A stretch of 15,548 bases of DNA from Boseongicola sp. SB0662_bin_57 (GTDB taxonomy: Bacteria; Pseudomonadota; Alphaproteobacteria; Rhodobacterales; Rhodobacteraceae). The notes beneath the pieces were generated by a model. It was given only the letters and a program-made list of their open reading frames with translations, was not told where the DNA came from and ran no database searches. Each line of letters begins with the position of its first letter. Position 1 is the first letter of the stretch. Shown here piece by piece: positions 6,148 through 13,965 of the stretch. Where the stretch lies: positions 1-15,548 of the forward strand of contig VXPN01000095.1 of the NCBI GenBank assembly GCA_009839535.1, given 5' to 3'. The translations under genes were made by a program, and so were the position numbers.

Positions 6148-6984
6148 TCATATTGAGACGATTTCTTCCCGCACGAGCCCCCAGATCTCGCGTCGGAATT
6201 CGATGAACTCGGGATGTTCCGCCGCCAATTCGATGTCGCCGGTCTTCCAGACGACGTCGCGCGGCAGGTCGATGACCTTCTTTATCCGGCCGGGCCGCTT
6301 CGTCATCACGACAACCCTGTCACCGAGGTACACGGCCTCTTCGACCGAATGCGTGATGAAGAGCACTGTGTAGTGCTTTTCGCGATGCAGCCGCTGAACC
6401 TCTTCCTGCAGAATCGTCCGCGTCTGCGCGTCGAGCGCACCAAACGGTTCGTCCATCAGCAGGATCTCCGGTTGCATGACCAGCGCCCTGGCAATCGCAA
6501 CCCGCTGCTGCATCCCGCCGGACAGCTCGCTCGGGTAGGACTTTCGGAACAGCTCCAGGCCCATGATCTTCAGCTGTTCAGCCAGCCGCGTCTCCTGCTC
6601 GGCAGCGGAAACGCCAGTCATCTGGAGACCGAACTTGATGTTCTGTTCAACGGTTTCGGACGGAAAGAGCGCAAACTTCTGAAACACCACGCTGCGGGTC
6701 GGCCCCGGAGGTCCGGCCGGCCTGCCGTCTACAAGAACCTCGCCGTGCGTGGGGGCCTCAAGTCCCGCGCCAACTGTCATGAGCGTCGACTTTCCGCAGC
6801 CCGACGGACCGACGACCACGATGAATTCGCCATTCTTCACCTCAATCGAGCAATCGTCCACGGCATGAACGCCTTCGCCTACGGGTCCAAACCACTTCGA
6901 GATGTTGCGCAGCTCGAGCTTTGCCGGTGCCTCCTGTGCGGGGTTGGTTGTGCCTGGCGCCATCTTTCCTGCCGATTGTTCCAT
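6148..6984 (-). CDS. ABC transporter ATP-binding protein (NitT/TauT type)
   Basis: The 278-aa ATPase subunit that powers the importer at the inner membrane. All motifs are intact: Walker A GPSGCGKST (59-67), Q-loop Gln102 in VFQKFALFP, signature LSGGMQQR (154-161), Walker B ILLMDEPFGALD (D178, E179) and the switch His212 in ITHSVEEA. The order and wording (SGGMQQRVAIARAL, THSVEEAVYLGDRVVVM) are those of the SsuB/TauB/NrtD group. About 22 residues precede the domain, so an internal start at 6963 (MAPG) is also possible. It begins 2 bp after the stop of the preceding permease, and the gap to the binding protein is 26 bp, so co-transcription is nearly certain. Confidence 0.95.
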   Translation of the reverse strand: MEQSAGKMAPGTTNPAQEAPAKLELRNISKWFGPVGEGVHAVDDCSIEVKNGEFIVVVGPSGCGKSTLMTVGAGLEAPTHGEVLVDGRPAGPPGPTRSVVFQKFALFPSETVEQNIKFGLQMTGVSAAEQETRLAEQLKIMGLELFRKSYPSELSGGMQQRVAIARALVMQPEILLMDEPFGALDAQTRTILQEEVQRLHREKHYTVLFITHSVEEAVYLGDRVVVMTKRPGRIKKVIDLPRDVVWKTGDIELAAEHPEFIEFRREIWGLVREEIVSI

Positions 6985-6986
6985 GA

Positions 6987-7799
6987 TCAGCTCGCCACCC
7001 TGCGCCAGGGAAGCACGTAGCGCTCTGATCGCTGGACCAGCGTGTCGATCAGGACGCCAAGGCAGCCGATCGTGATGACGCCCACGAAAATCGTGGCGAC
7101 CGAGGCGTTCTCCTGGCCTTGCGCAATCATGAAGCCCAAGCCCACCTTGCCAACGACCAGTTCAGCCCCCACAAGCGCCATCCAGCCGTTGCTGATCGCG
7201 ATCCGCAATCCGGTGTAGATGCTTGGAGCGGCAGCCGGAAGCACCACGCGACAGAGCGTCCTGAACGGGCTTGCGCCAAACACCCGCGCCGCGTCGATGT
7301 AGATCTTCTGGACCTGGGCGACGCCGAGCTGGGAATTGATCACGATGGCCGGGAAGGCGGCGACGAAGACGACCATCGCCTGCGTTGCCGTCGATGCGCC
7401 GAACCAGAGAACGGCAAGCGGGATGTAGGCGAAGGGCGGAATGAAATGAATGAGTTCAAACACCGGATTGAGGAAGGTCTTGAACCATGGGTTCCACGCG
7501 AAGAACACGCCCACCGGAATGCCGACGAGTCCAGCGGTGAGAACGCCCCACCCCCAACGTTCAAGCGAGAACAGAATGTGCCCGGGAAGTCGCAAGCCGC
7601 TGAAGGGCTCGGTAATGATCCAGGCGAACTGCCTGATCACTTGCGCGGGCGAGGGAAGAACCCGCGGCTCGATCCACTGAAACAGGCTGGTTGCGCAAAT
7701 CCACAGGGCCAAGAGCACTGACAGCGAAAAGATCCCGTAGGCCGCTGCCTTGCCCCGATCAGTCATGACGCCCATGCGTTCCAACCGCCGCTCGATCAT
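6987..7799 (-). CDS. ABC transporter permease (NitT/TauT type), second subunit
   Basis: A 270-aa inner-membrane permease of the BPD_transp_1 (SsuC/TauC) family with about six hydrophobic segments, the first at residues 21-40. The cytoplasmic EAA loop that docks on the ATPase is visible as DAARVFGASPFRTLCRVVLP beginning at residue 169, preceded by FIPPFAYIPLAVLWFG, typical of the family. GGAGGG lies eight bases before the ATG at 7799, supporting that start over the internal Met codons. Only 3 bp separate it from the first permease and 2 bp from the ATPase. Two different permease genes suggest a heterodimeric channel rather than the usual homodimer. Confidence 0.93.
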   Translation of the reverse strand: MIERRLERMGVMTDRGKAAAYGIFSLSVLLALWICATSLFQWIEPRVLPSPAQVIRQFAWIITEPFSGLRLPGHILFSLERWGWGVLTAGLVGIPVGVFFAWNPWFKTFLNPVFELIHFIPPFAYIPLAVLWFGASTATQAMVVFVAAFPAIVINSQLGVAQVQKIYIDAARVFGASPFRTLCRVVLPAAAPSIYTGLRIAISNGWMALVGAELVVGKVGLGFMIAQGQENASVATIFVGVITIGCLGVLIDTLVQRSERYVLPWRRVAS

Positions 7800-7802
7800 T
7801 GC

Positions 7803-8645
7803 TCAATCCCTCCGCGCGCCAAGGACCGACCAGGGCGCCAGCCAGTTCTGCGTCAGGCCGATGAGCCCGGTCATGCAAATGCCAAGAATGCCGATCATGA
7901 ACATGGCAACAAGAAGAACGTCGGTATCAAGAAGCTGGGACGCGTTCACCGCCACGTAGCCAAGCCCGGCGGTCGCGGCGAGGATCTCTGCTGCGACAAG
8001 CGTCGACCAGGCGTTGCCAAGCGCCATTCGCGCTGCCGCAACCAACGTCGGCAGGGCCGTGCGGCACACGACTCTTGCCAGGATCTGGCGATCGTTCGCA
8101 CCCAATGTCCTGGCCGCGTCCAGCAAGAGGCGGTCAACGGAATAGACGGCCAGCATCGAGTTCATCAGCCAGGGCACAAGGGCCGCGATGAAGACAACCG
8201 AGATGCGAGCGGAATCGCCAATGCCCAGCCACAGGATCGTCAGCGGGATCCATGCCAGCGGTGGCACCGGCCGGATCAGCTGGAATGTCGGGAAGACGAT
8301 CCACTTGAGCCTCTTCCACCATGCCATGGCAATGCCCAGGGGGATGCCGACAAGCGCTGCCAGACCCCAGCCGGTCAGCACGATGTACAGGCTGGCCAAT
8401 ATGTGGTCGGGAAGCGTGCTGCCGATGTAGGGCCGCTGCCACATGCGCACGAACTTCGCCCAAACATCGTCCGGTGCTGGAAAATACAGCGTGGGGACAG
8501 GCCCGCCTGGCCGGGTCAGCCATGCCCAGATGATGATCCAGGCAAGGATGGCGCCTAGGCCAGCTGCAACCTGAAGAGTCCGACTTTGACCCATGCCTCC
8601 CTCTGCATCCGTCAACACTGCGCCAGTCGCCTTCGTGCTAGGCAT
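7803..8645 (-). CDS. ABC transporter permease (NitT/TauT type), first subunit
   Basis: A 280-aa inner-membrane permease and the first gene of the importer operon. The first membrane segment spans about residues 26-43, and LIRPVPPLAWIPLTILWLG precedes the cytoplasmic EAA loop starting at DAARTLG (176). The loop ends VVCRTALP where its partner reads VVLPAAAP, a small departure from the EAA consensus. The upstream start at 8645 has only a weak ribosome site. The internal ATG at 8594 is preceded by GAGGGAGG and would give 263 aa, so the start is uncertain. The gene is transcribed divergently from the sulfatase. The family is secure; the substrate is unknown. Confidence 0.92.
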   Translation of the reverse strand: MPSTKATGAVLTDAEGGMGQSRTLQVAAGLGAILAWIIIWAWLTRPGGPVPTLYFPAPDDVWAKFVRMWQRPYIGSTLPDHILASLYIVLTGWGLAALVGIPLGIAMAWWKRLKWIVFPTFQLIRPVPPLAWIPLTILWLGIGDSARISVVFIAALVPWLMNSMLAVYSVDRLLLDAARTLGANDRQILARVVCRTALPTLVAAARMALGNAWSTLVAAEILAATAGLGYVAVNASQLLDTDVLLVAMFMIGILGICMTGLIGLTQNWLAPWSVLGARRD

Positions 8646-8780
8646 CCAGCACTCTTGAAGCGCGCCGGCCCGGACACAAGCTTGGGTTTATGCCATGACT
8701 ATATATTTGTCAAAAAAATTAGCACTTGTCGAATTCGAACAGGTCTCCTAGACTTCAGAATGTGCGCCAAGGGTATGCCA
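8646..8780. promoter_or_regulatory. Divergent regulatory region between importer and sulfatase
   Basis: This 135-bp spacer, AT-rich in its centre, must hold the promoters of both transcription units. Visible elements are two direct TTGTC repeats (8707-8711 and 8726-8730, 19 bp apart), the 10-bp palindrome TCGAATTCGA (8729-8738) and an A-tract at 8712-8718. TTGTCA at 8707-8712 could serve as a + strand -35, and its reverse, TTGACA (8708-8713), as a minus-strand -35, but no convincing -10 box accompanies either. A shared regulator bound here could coordinate import and desulfation. Confidence 0.45.
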
Positions 8781-10307
8781 ATGAACATCGTTCTCGTGCT
8801 GGTTGACAGCCTGACCCGCAATTGCCTTCGCGCTTACAACCCCCAAAGCCCATGCAGCACACCGAACATTGACCGCTTCGCCGCGCGGGCCCAGGTCTTC
8901 AACAATCACTTCGTCGGAAGCCTCCCTTGCATGCCTGCACGGCGTGAACTGATCGCTGGCCGAAAGGAATTCATGTGGCGGCCCTGGGGGTCGCTCGAAG
9001 TGTTCGATCCGCGTCTGCCGTCGGAAGTCAGGAAGGGCGGACATCACACTCACATCGTCACGGATCACTACCACTACTGGGAGGAGGAAGCGAACGGCTA
9101 CATCCAGGGTTACGACACTTTCGAGCTGATCCGGGGCTATGAGGTCGATCACTGGCAGCCGATCGACCCGAACGAGGAAAAGCCCGGCTGGGTGAGGAAG
9201 GTCGAGGCGTTCCGCGCTCCCGAGCATATCGGCCAGTACTACGCCAATACCAAGAACTGGACGAAAGAGGAGGAGTTCTTCTCGGCCCAGACCTTTGGCG
9301 GCGCCTGCGACTGGCTTGATCGGCACGCATCAAAGGGCCCGTTCTTCCTGCACGCGGAAACCTTCGATGTCCACGAGCCCTTCCACGTCCCGGAGCCGTA
9401 CGAAAGCATGTACGCCGAGGGCGCCAGCAAGAACGAGTTCAACATCTGGCCACCCTATCAGGTCTATGACGATCTGGACGCATTCATGGATCAGACGAGC
9501 AAGGCCGAGCTGAATTTCCTCAAGTCGCAGTTCATGGGCAAGGTCACCATGATGGACAAATGGTTCGGAAGACTGCTCGACAAGCTGGATGACCTGGCTC
9601 TGTGGCAAGACACCATGGTGATCTTCACCACGGACCACGGTCACGACATGGGCGAGCGGCACGCCTTCGGCAAGCAGCACCCGCATTTCGACAGCCATGC
9701 CAATATCCCCCTGATGATCTGGCACCCGGCCAATCCGGCCCCGCGCCGTGTCTCCGGCCTGACCCAGACGGTCGATCTGTTCGCAACGATCATCGAGGCG
9801 GCAGGGGTCGAGCTGACGACTGCCAACCGCCATTCGCGATCGCTTCTGCCAATGGTAACGTCAGGTGCGCCTTCGCCACGTGACGCCGTGCTCTACGGCA
9901 CGTTCGGACAGGGAGCATGCGCCACCGACGGCATCTGGACGATCCTGAAGTCGCCCGATCCCGACAAGCCGCTCTACCTTTACTCCACCGCCATCTACCG
10001 GCCGTTGATCGTCGACAACCCGGTTGACGGCCGTCTTTCCAAGCCTCCGAACAAGCCCGTCGACCAAGGCTACTTCGACTCCTCCGTCGATTTGCCCATG
10101 TGGAAGATCCCGATAAAGGTCGACCCGCGTTCTGACGAAAGTTTCCTGTTCAACCGTTCCGAAGACCCGGACCAGGAAAGGAACCTCTGGGAAAGCGATC
10201 CCGAGCAGCGCGCACGCATGTTGGCACTGGTTCGGGCGCTGCTGGCCGAGGAAGGCTGCCCACCAGAACAGCTGGCGCGCCTGGGGCTGGAATCCGTCGC
10301 GGCCTGA
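8781..10307 (+). CDS. Type I sulfatase (arylsulfatase A-like), cytoplasmic
   Basis: A 508-aa alkaline-phosphatase-superfamily sulfatase that should hydrolyse a sulfate ester to sulfate and an alcohol. The sulfatase signature CMPARRELIAGR starts at Cys50 and fits CxPxRxxxLxGR, the Cys type that FGE converts to formylglycine. Metal-ligand regions are present: VDS near residue 9, then TTDHGHDMGERHAFGK with D285/H286. The protein starts directly with NIVLVLVDS and has no signal peptide, implying a cytosolic enzyme. I chose the ATG at 8781 because AAGGG (8769-8773) is seven bases upstream; the in-frame ATGs at 8760 and 8775 are placed less well for a ribosome site, and an open frame to 8586 is untranslated. 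It is divergent from the importer and convergent with the FGE gene. The substrate is not recognisable; choline, aryl and sugar sulfates are all conceivable. Confidence 0.92.
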   Translation: MNIVLVLVDSLTRNCLRAYNPQSPCSTPNIDRFAARAQVFNNHFVGSLPCMPARRELIAGRKEFMWRPWGSLEVFDPRLPSEVRKGGHHTHIVTDHYHYWEEEANGYIQGYDTFELIRGYEVDHWQPIDPNEEKPGWVRKVEAFRAPEHIGQYYANTKNWTKEEEFFSAQTFGGACDWLDRHASKGPFFLHAETFDVHEPFHVPEPYESMYAEGASKNEFNIWPPYQVYDDLDAFMDQTSKAELNFLKSQFMGKVTMMDKWFGRLLDKLDDLALWQDTMVIFTTDHGHDMGERHAFGKQHPHFDSHANIPLMIWHPANPAPRRVSGLTQTVDLFATIIEAAGVELTTANRHSRSLLPMVTSGAPSPRDAVLYGTFGQGACATDGIWTILKSPDPDKPLYLYSTAIYRPLIVDNPVDGRLSKPPNKPVDQGYFDSSVDLPMWKIPIKVDPRSDESFLFNRSEDPDQERNLWESDPEQRARMLALVRALLAEEGCPPEQLARLGLESVAA

Positions 10308-10316
10308 ACGCTCACG

Positions 10317-11249
10317 CTACAAGCCCAGGACGACGCGAAACCCGGTGTGCGTTGTCGTGCTGTCGGGCGAATTTCCCGTACGCGCGGCAATCCTGTAGCG
10401 ATAGCAATAGCTCTTGTGACACAGGAACGAGCCGCCCTTGGCAAGCTTGAATCCCTTCGTCTGGGCACGCCGCGCCTTGGCCGCCCTCTTCTGAGAGCGG
10501 ATCACGAAGGGTTCGGCAGTCCACTCCCAGACATTGCCGACAAGATTGTAGAGTCCATAGCCGTTGGGCGCAAAGCTCCTTGCCGGCGCGGTCTCGGCAT
10601 AGCCGTCAGCACAAGTGTTCGTCTCGGGAAAGCGCCCTTGCCAGATATTGCAGGGAAAGTGGCCAGTGTCGTCCGGCTCCGCGTTGCCCCAGGGAAACCG
10701 GACATCTCCCAGCCCGCCCCGCGCTGCGTGCTCCCACTCGGCCTCGGTCGGCAGGCGCCCGCCGATCCACGTCGCATATGCCCGCGCATCGTTCCACGAC
10801 ACATGGACCACGGGATGATCGGGCCTGACTCGCGCAAGATCCCTGTCGGGTCCGTGAACATGCCGCCAGTCAGCCCCGTCCACGCGCCGCCACCACGTCA
10901 CTTCGCGCACCGCCTGCGTGGGCCCGACACTCCTGGGCACCTGCGCCCAGAAAACGAACGACCAGCCAAAGCGCTCCGCTTCGGTGACATAGCCGGTCTC
11001 GTCCACGAATGCCGCGAATTGCGCATTTGTCACGGCGGTTTCGCCAATGCGAAACGGCGCCACGCGCTTGCTGCGCAGAGGACCTTCGGCGTCATCCGGA
11101 ATGACAGGATTGCGCGTTCCGACCATCGCCTCATCGCCCGGAATCTCGATGGCCGGCGGCGGCGTCGCGGTGCCGGCGGGCAGGATGCGGCCTGCCGTCG
11201 CAACTCCTGGTCGAGCGGATGGAGGACAGCATCCCGGCTTGGCGGGCAT
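10317..11249 (-). CDS. Formylglycine-generating enzyme (sulfatase-modifying factor)
   Basis: A 310-aa FGE/SUMF1-family protein that oxidises the active-site cysteine of type I sulfatases to formylglycine, using O2 and copper in aerobic family members. The C-terminal core is intact: NLVGNVWEWT (235-244), then GGSFLCHKSYCYRYR with the two active-site cysteines C277 and C282, and AARTGNSPDS before TGFRV. An ETAVTNAQFAAFVDETGY segment marks the N-terminal part of the fold. The N-terminal CCPPS resembles other bacterial FGEs. I chose the ATG at 11249, 4 bp after the SorC stop; an upstream TTG- or GTG-type extension to 11291 would overlap the regulator and adds nothing recognisable. It is the last gene of the sugar operon, and its stop lies 9 bp from that of the sulfatase, its obvious client. 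No export signal is present. Confidence 0.96.
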   Translation of the reverse strand: MPAKPGCCPPSARPGVATAGRILPAGTATPPPAIEIPGDEAMVGTRNPVIPDDAEGPLRSKRVAPFRIGETAVTNAQFAAFVDETGYVTEAERFGWSFVFWAQVPRSVGPTQAVREVTWWRRVDGADWRHVHGPDRDLARVRPDHPVVHVSWNDARAYATWIGGRLPTEAEWEHAARGGLGDVRFPWGNAEPDDTGHFPCNIWQGRFPETNTCADGYAETAPARSFAPNGYGLYNLVGNVWEWTAEPFVIRSQKRAAKARRAQTKGFKLAKGGSFLCHKSYCYRYRIAARTGNSPDSTTTHTGFRVVLGL

Positions 11250-11253
11250 CGTC

Positions 11254-12234
11254 TCAGGAATCCAGCAAGGCACGCGCCAGGGCGTGATCAACGCAGAGAT
11301 GCGTCACCAAACCGGCGTTCAGTGCTGCACGCGTCGCATCGCTGCGGTCGACCCCACATACCACCAGAAGCCGCTTCCGCGCCGACCTCAGGTCGTCGAG
11401 CGTGGCGGCAACCAGCCTCTCGTGCGGGGGCATCGCGATCTCCTGTCCGTCGGCCGCAATGTACCGACAACAAATGATGCCAACTGCGCCAGCCGCCCTT
11501 GCGGCCTGCAGTTCTTCGGCGGTTGCGATCCCCGCCGCCGCCAGATGAGTGTCCGAGGCAACATTGCCGATCGAGGACACGGTCAGATCCAGTGCCTGGA
11601 GCCGCCTGAGCTGCGCCTTGATGGTGGGCTCGCCCCGAAACGTCTCGGCAAGCGCTGCCGTCGAGATCAGCCCAGGCGCGTGCAACGTGTAGCAGGCAGC
11701 CGCCTCCAGCCTCCCGGAAATCTGGATCGCGCAATTCTCCGAGGCTGGAACCCGTTCCGAGATCATTGAACCGATAAGCTGGCAGACTTCCACGCCGGCG
11801 ACCGGACTGCGCGGCATCGCGTTGGCAACCGCCATGATTGTCTCGCCCCAGGCCACGCCGATGGTGTCGCCCGCTTCGACCACATCAAGAATTGCGGCCG
11901 CCGCCACGCGCGCCAGCTGCCCGAAACTCTCGACGCGGGAAGCGCTTTCGTCGAGGGCGGACGTCTGCGAGACGTAAGCGTCCTCGACGCCAAACTTCTC
12001 CCGCAGATCCCGCGCAAGGCTGGACCCTGTCAGGACCTTGCCGTCCACGCGAATGTCGACGATCCCCAGTTCCCGGCTTTCGCGCAGCATGTTCACGATG
12101 GTTGCGCGGCTCACCTTCATCCGCTTGGCGATTTCGCCCTGCGTCATCCCCTCGCCGTAGTACAACAGCGCCACGTTTGACAGTTGCGCTTCCTTGTCGG
12201 CTGTCGCGCGCGCGGGGGATGCGGGCTTGTTCAT
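11254..12234 (-). CDS. SorC/DeoR-family sugar-binding transcriptional regulator
   Basis: A 326-aa regulator with an N-terminal helix-turn-helix (residues about 15-63: LSNVALLYYGEGMTQGEIAK, then VSRATIVNMLRESRELGIVDI) followed by a SorC-type sugar-phosphate-binding domain. Family marks there include GVAWGETIMAVANAM and a late VVCGVDRSDATRAAL segment. Such proteins bind phosphorylated sugars and control the adjacent catabolic operon, so the effector is probably the product of the FGGY kinase; this is inference. The ATG at 12234 lies 4 bp after the aldolase stop. A GTG at 12246 with AAGG three bases upstream is an alternative adding four residues. It sits inside the operon it presumably regulates and directly precedes the FGE gene, which would place FGE under the same control. 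Confidence 0.9.
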   Translation of the reverse strand: MNKPASPARATADKEAQLSNVALLYYGEGMTQGEIAKRMKVSRATIVNMLRESRELGIVDIRVDGKVLTGSSLARDLREKFGVEDAYVSQTSALDESASRVESFGQLARVAAAAILDVVEAGDTIGVAWGETIMAVANAMPRSPVAGVEVCQLIGSMISERVPASENCAIQISGRLEAAACYTLHAPGLISTAALAETFRGEPTIKAQLRRLQALDLTVSSIGNVASDTHLAAAGIATAEELQAARAAGAVGIICCRYIAADGQEIAMPPHERLVAATLDDLRSARKRLLVVCGVDRSDATRAALNAGLVTHLCVDHALARALLDS

Positions 12235-12238
12235 GCGG

Positions 12239-12907
12239 TCAGGCACTTACCTTCTTATGCCCGTGCTGACCATAGTTCTGCCGGAACCAGGCATGGCATC
12301 GGTCGATTTCCACCTGGCTTAGTTCCTCGACCGGTCCACGGAGCATTGCAAGATGCGTCGTCATTGCCGCTTCCTCGATGTACATCGCGACCGAGGTCGC
12401 CTCGGACGCCGACTTTCCCATTGCGAAGACCCCATGCGCCTTCACCAGAGCGGCCATCCCGCCCTCGGCCGCCTCCAGAATGGCCTCGCCCGTGTCCACC
12501 TCTCCCGGCGTCGCATAGCGCGAGCACGGCACGTCGCGGCCCAGGATATGGGTGATCGGCGTGAGAACGGCCGGGATCCGCTCGCCCCGTCCGGCAAAGC
12601 TTGAGGCGTAAGGCGAATGTGTATGGCAGACGCCGCCGACATCCGGGCGGTTCCTGTAGAGATGGAGGTGGATGCCCGTGTCCACCGAGGGCCTCATCTT
12701 CCCCTCGATCACGTTGCCATCGAGATCGACGACAACCATCGTATCCGGAGTCAGCCTGGAGAATTTCACGCCTGACGGCTTGATCACCACGAGACCGCTG
12801 TCCGGGTCGCGCCCCGAGACATTGCCTCCGGATCCCACGACCAACCCGTTCCTGGGCAACTCATGGTTCTGCTCGCAAACTTCTTCCTTCAGCGCCGTCA
12901 GCATCAT
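12239..12907 (-). CDS. Class II aldolase/epimerase (AraD/FucA family)
   Basis: A 222-aa zinc-dependent class II aldolase/adducin-family enzyme, acting either as a 4-epimerase on a pentulose 5-phosphate or as an aldolase cleaving a ketose 1-phosphate. Visible features are GSGGNVSGRD (25-34), the phosphate-binding IKPSG (42-46), D76 in RPSVDTGIH, the zinc ligands H95 and H97 in HTHSPYA, H158 in VKAHGVFAMGK, and a C-terminal NYGQ with Y212. D76, H95 and H97 fall at the numbers I recall for E. coli AraD, but the segment holding AraD Asp120 (HADYFYGD) is shortened to HILGRD, so pure epimerase function is doubtful. The ATG at 12907 overlaps the dehydrogenase stop in ATGA; a second ATG at 12904 follows. 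The frame is open further upstream, inside the dehydrogenase gene. Confidence 0.88.
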   Translation of the reverse strand: MMLTALKEEVCEQNHELPRNGLVVGSGGNVSGRDPDSGLVVIKPSGVKFSRLTPDTMVVVDLDGNVIEGKMRPSVDTGIHLHLYRNRPDVGGVCHTHSPYASSFAGRGERIPAVLTPITHILGRDVPCSRYATPGEVDTGEAILEAAEGGMAALVKAHGVFAMGKSASEATSVAMYIEEAAMTTHLAMLRGPVEELSQVEIDRCHAWFRQNYGQHGHKKVSA

Positions 12908-13965
12908 GCCACCTCCGAACTTTCCGCCGGGATCCCGCCGGGATAGACCACGATCTTGAGCGACTCTTCCGCCTTTGCCAGCGTCCGGAACGCCTCGGCG
13001 GTGTCCCTTATGTCGTACCGGTGCGAAATCGCCTGGTCCGCCATGATCCGTCCGGCTTCGAGCAGACGGATATAGCTGTAGGTGTCGGTATGGTCCGAAG
13101 AATAGCGTGACGTGACGGTAACTTGATCGAAATAGGCGCGATTCCCGTCGCGCACCCAGTCGGTCTCCGGCGGCAGGGGTGCGCCCAGGTGAAGGCAACC
13201 GCCCACCTCAACGAGTGACAGCGCCTGTGTCCACGCGGAGGGAAAAGGCGCGATCGCGATCACCGTGTCGGCCAGCCGCCCGCCGTTAATTTCCCGCAAC
13301 ATCTCGACTGCGTCCTCGGTCCTGGGGTTGACCGTGTGCGTCGCGCCAAACTCCCGCGCCCGCGCCAGCCGCCAATCCGAGAAATCCAGCGCCACGACCT
13401 TGCCCGCCCCGAACAGGGGCGACAGATGAACAAACCCCTGCCCCATGAACCCGGCGCCCACTACCGCCACGGTGTCGCCCGGCTGGATGTGACAGACCTT
13501 CAGACCGGACAGCACGCAGGACCAGGGTTCGATGGTCACCGCAGCTTCGTTCGAAATGCTCTCAGGCAATGCATGCGCATCCATGGCCAGATGCTGCGCC
13601 GTGACGCGGTAATAGTCGCAGACCCCGCCAGGATCGAGCTTCGTCTGGCCGTAGAACGGATCGCGCGTCGGATGCCCACGGCGCGACAGATGGGAGTTGG
13701 CGCGGCCCACGTGGTGATTGACGAATACCCGGTCGCCGATCTTGAATTCGGTCACGCCTGCACCCAGCGCAACCACCTCGCCGACGGGTTCGTGCCCCAG
13801 CACCCTCGGCTCCGACTTGTACCACGCCATCGTCTCACCGCCGCAAAGGCCGCAGGCCAGCGTCTTGAGGAGCATCTCGCCGGGCCCGATCTCGGGCACC
13901 GGACGCTCTTCGATGCGAATGTCGTCCAGAGCGTAACAGACTGCGGCCGTCATCACGTTTGTCAT
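12904..13965 (-). CDS. Zinc-type alcohol dehydrogenase (MDR), structural-zinc lobe altered
   Basis: A 353-aa medium-chain dehydrogenase probably oxidising a polyol or sugar alcohol with NAD(P). Catalytic zinc residues are present: C38 in ACGLCGGE, H58/E59 in GHEPVGE and E146 in IEPWSC, followed by a Rossmann motif VAVVGAGFMGQG (166-177). The lobe that normally carries the four structural-zinc cysteines keeps its length and its flanks (FVNHHV, RRGH, LDPGG), but the CX2CX2CX7C positions are R88, S91, S94 and D102. This zinc site is therefore lost. Start and stop overlap the kinase and aldolase genes by ATGA junctions; an internal ATG at 13953 is possible. Context suggests it acts with the kinase and aldolase on one sugar. 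The exact substrate is unknown. Confidence 0.9.
   Translation of the reverse strand: MTNVMTAAVCYALDDIRIEERPVPEIGPGEMLLKTLACGLCGGETMAWYKSEPRVLGHEPVGEVVALGAGVTEFKIGDRVFVNHHVGRANSHLSRRGHPTRDPFYGQTKLDPGGVCDYYRVTAQHLAMDAHALPESISNEAAVTIEPWSCVLSGLKVCHIQPGDTVAVVGAGFMGQGFVHLSPLFGAGKVVALDFSDWRLARAREFGATHTVNPRTEDAVEMLREINGGRLADTVIAIAPFPSAWTQALSLVEVGGCLHLGAPLPPETDWVRDGNRAYFDQVTVTSRYSSDHTDTYSYIRLLEAGRIMADQAISHRYDIRDTAEAFRTLAKAEESLKIVVYPGGIPAESSEVA

Noticed and set aside
5099..6373. 424-codon open frame on the plus strand across the binding-protein gene
   Set aside because: It covers the strongly supported binding-protein gene and the operon terminator on the opposite strand and shows no domain pattern.
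10347..11477. 376-codon plus-strand frame over the FGE gene
   Set aside because: Antisense to an FGE with intact catalytic motifs; arginine- and proline-rich shadow composition.
12908..13198. N-terminal extension of the aldolase reading frame
   Set aside because: It overlaps the 3' part of the dehydrogenase gene in another frame, and the family N-terminus begins at the ATG at 12907.
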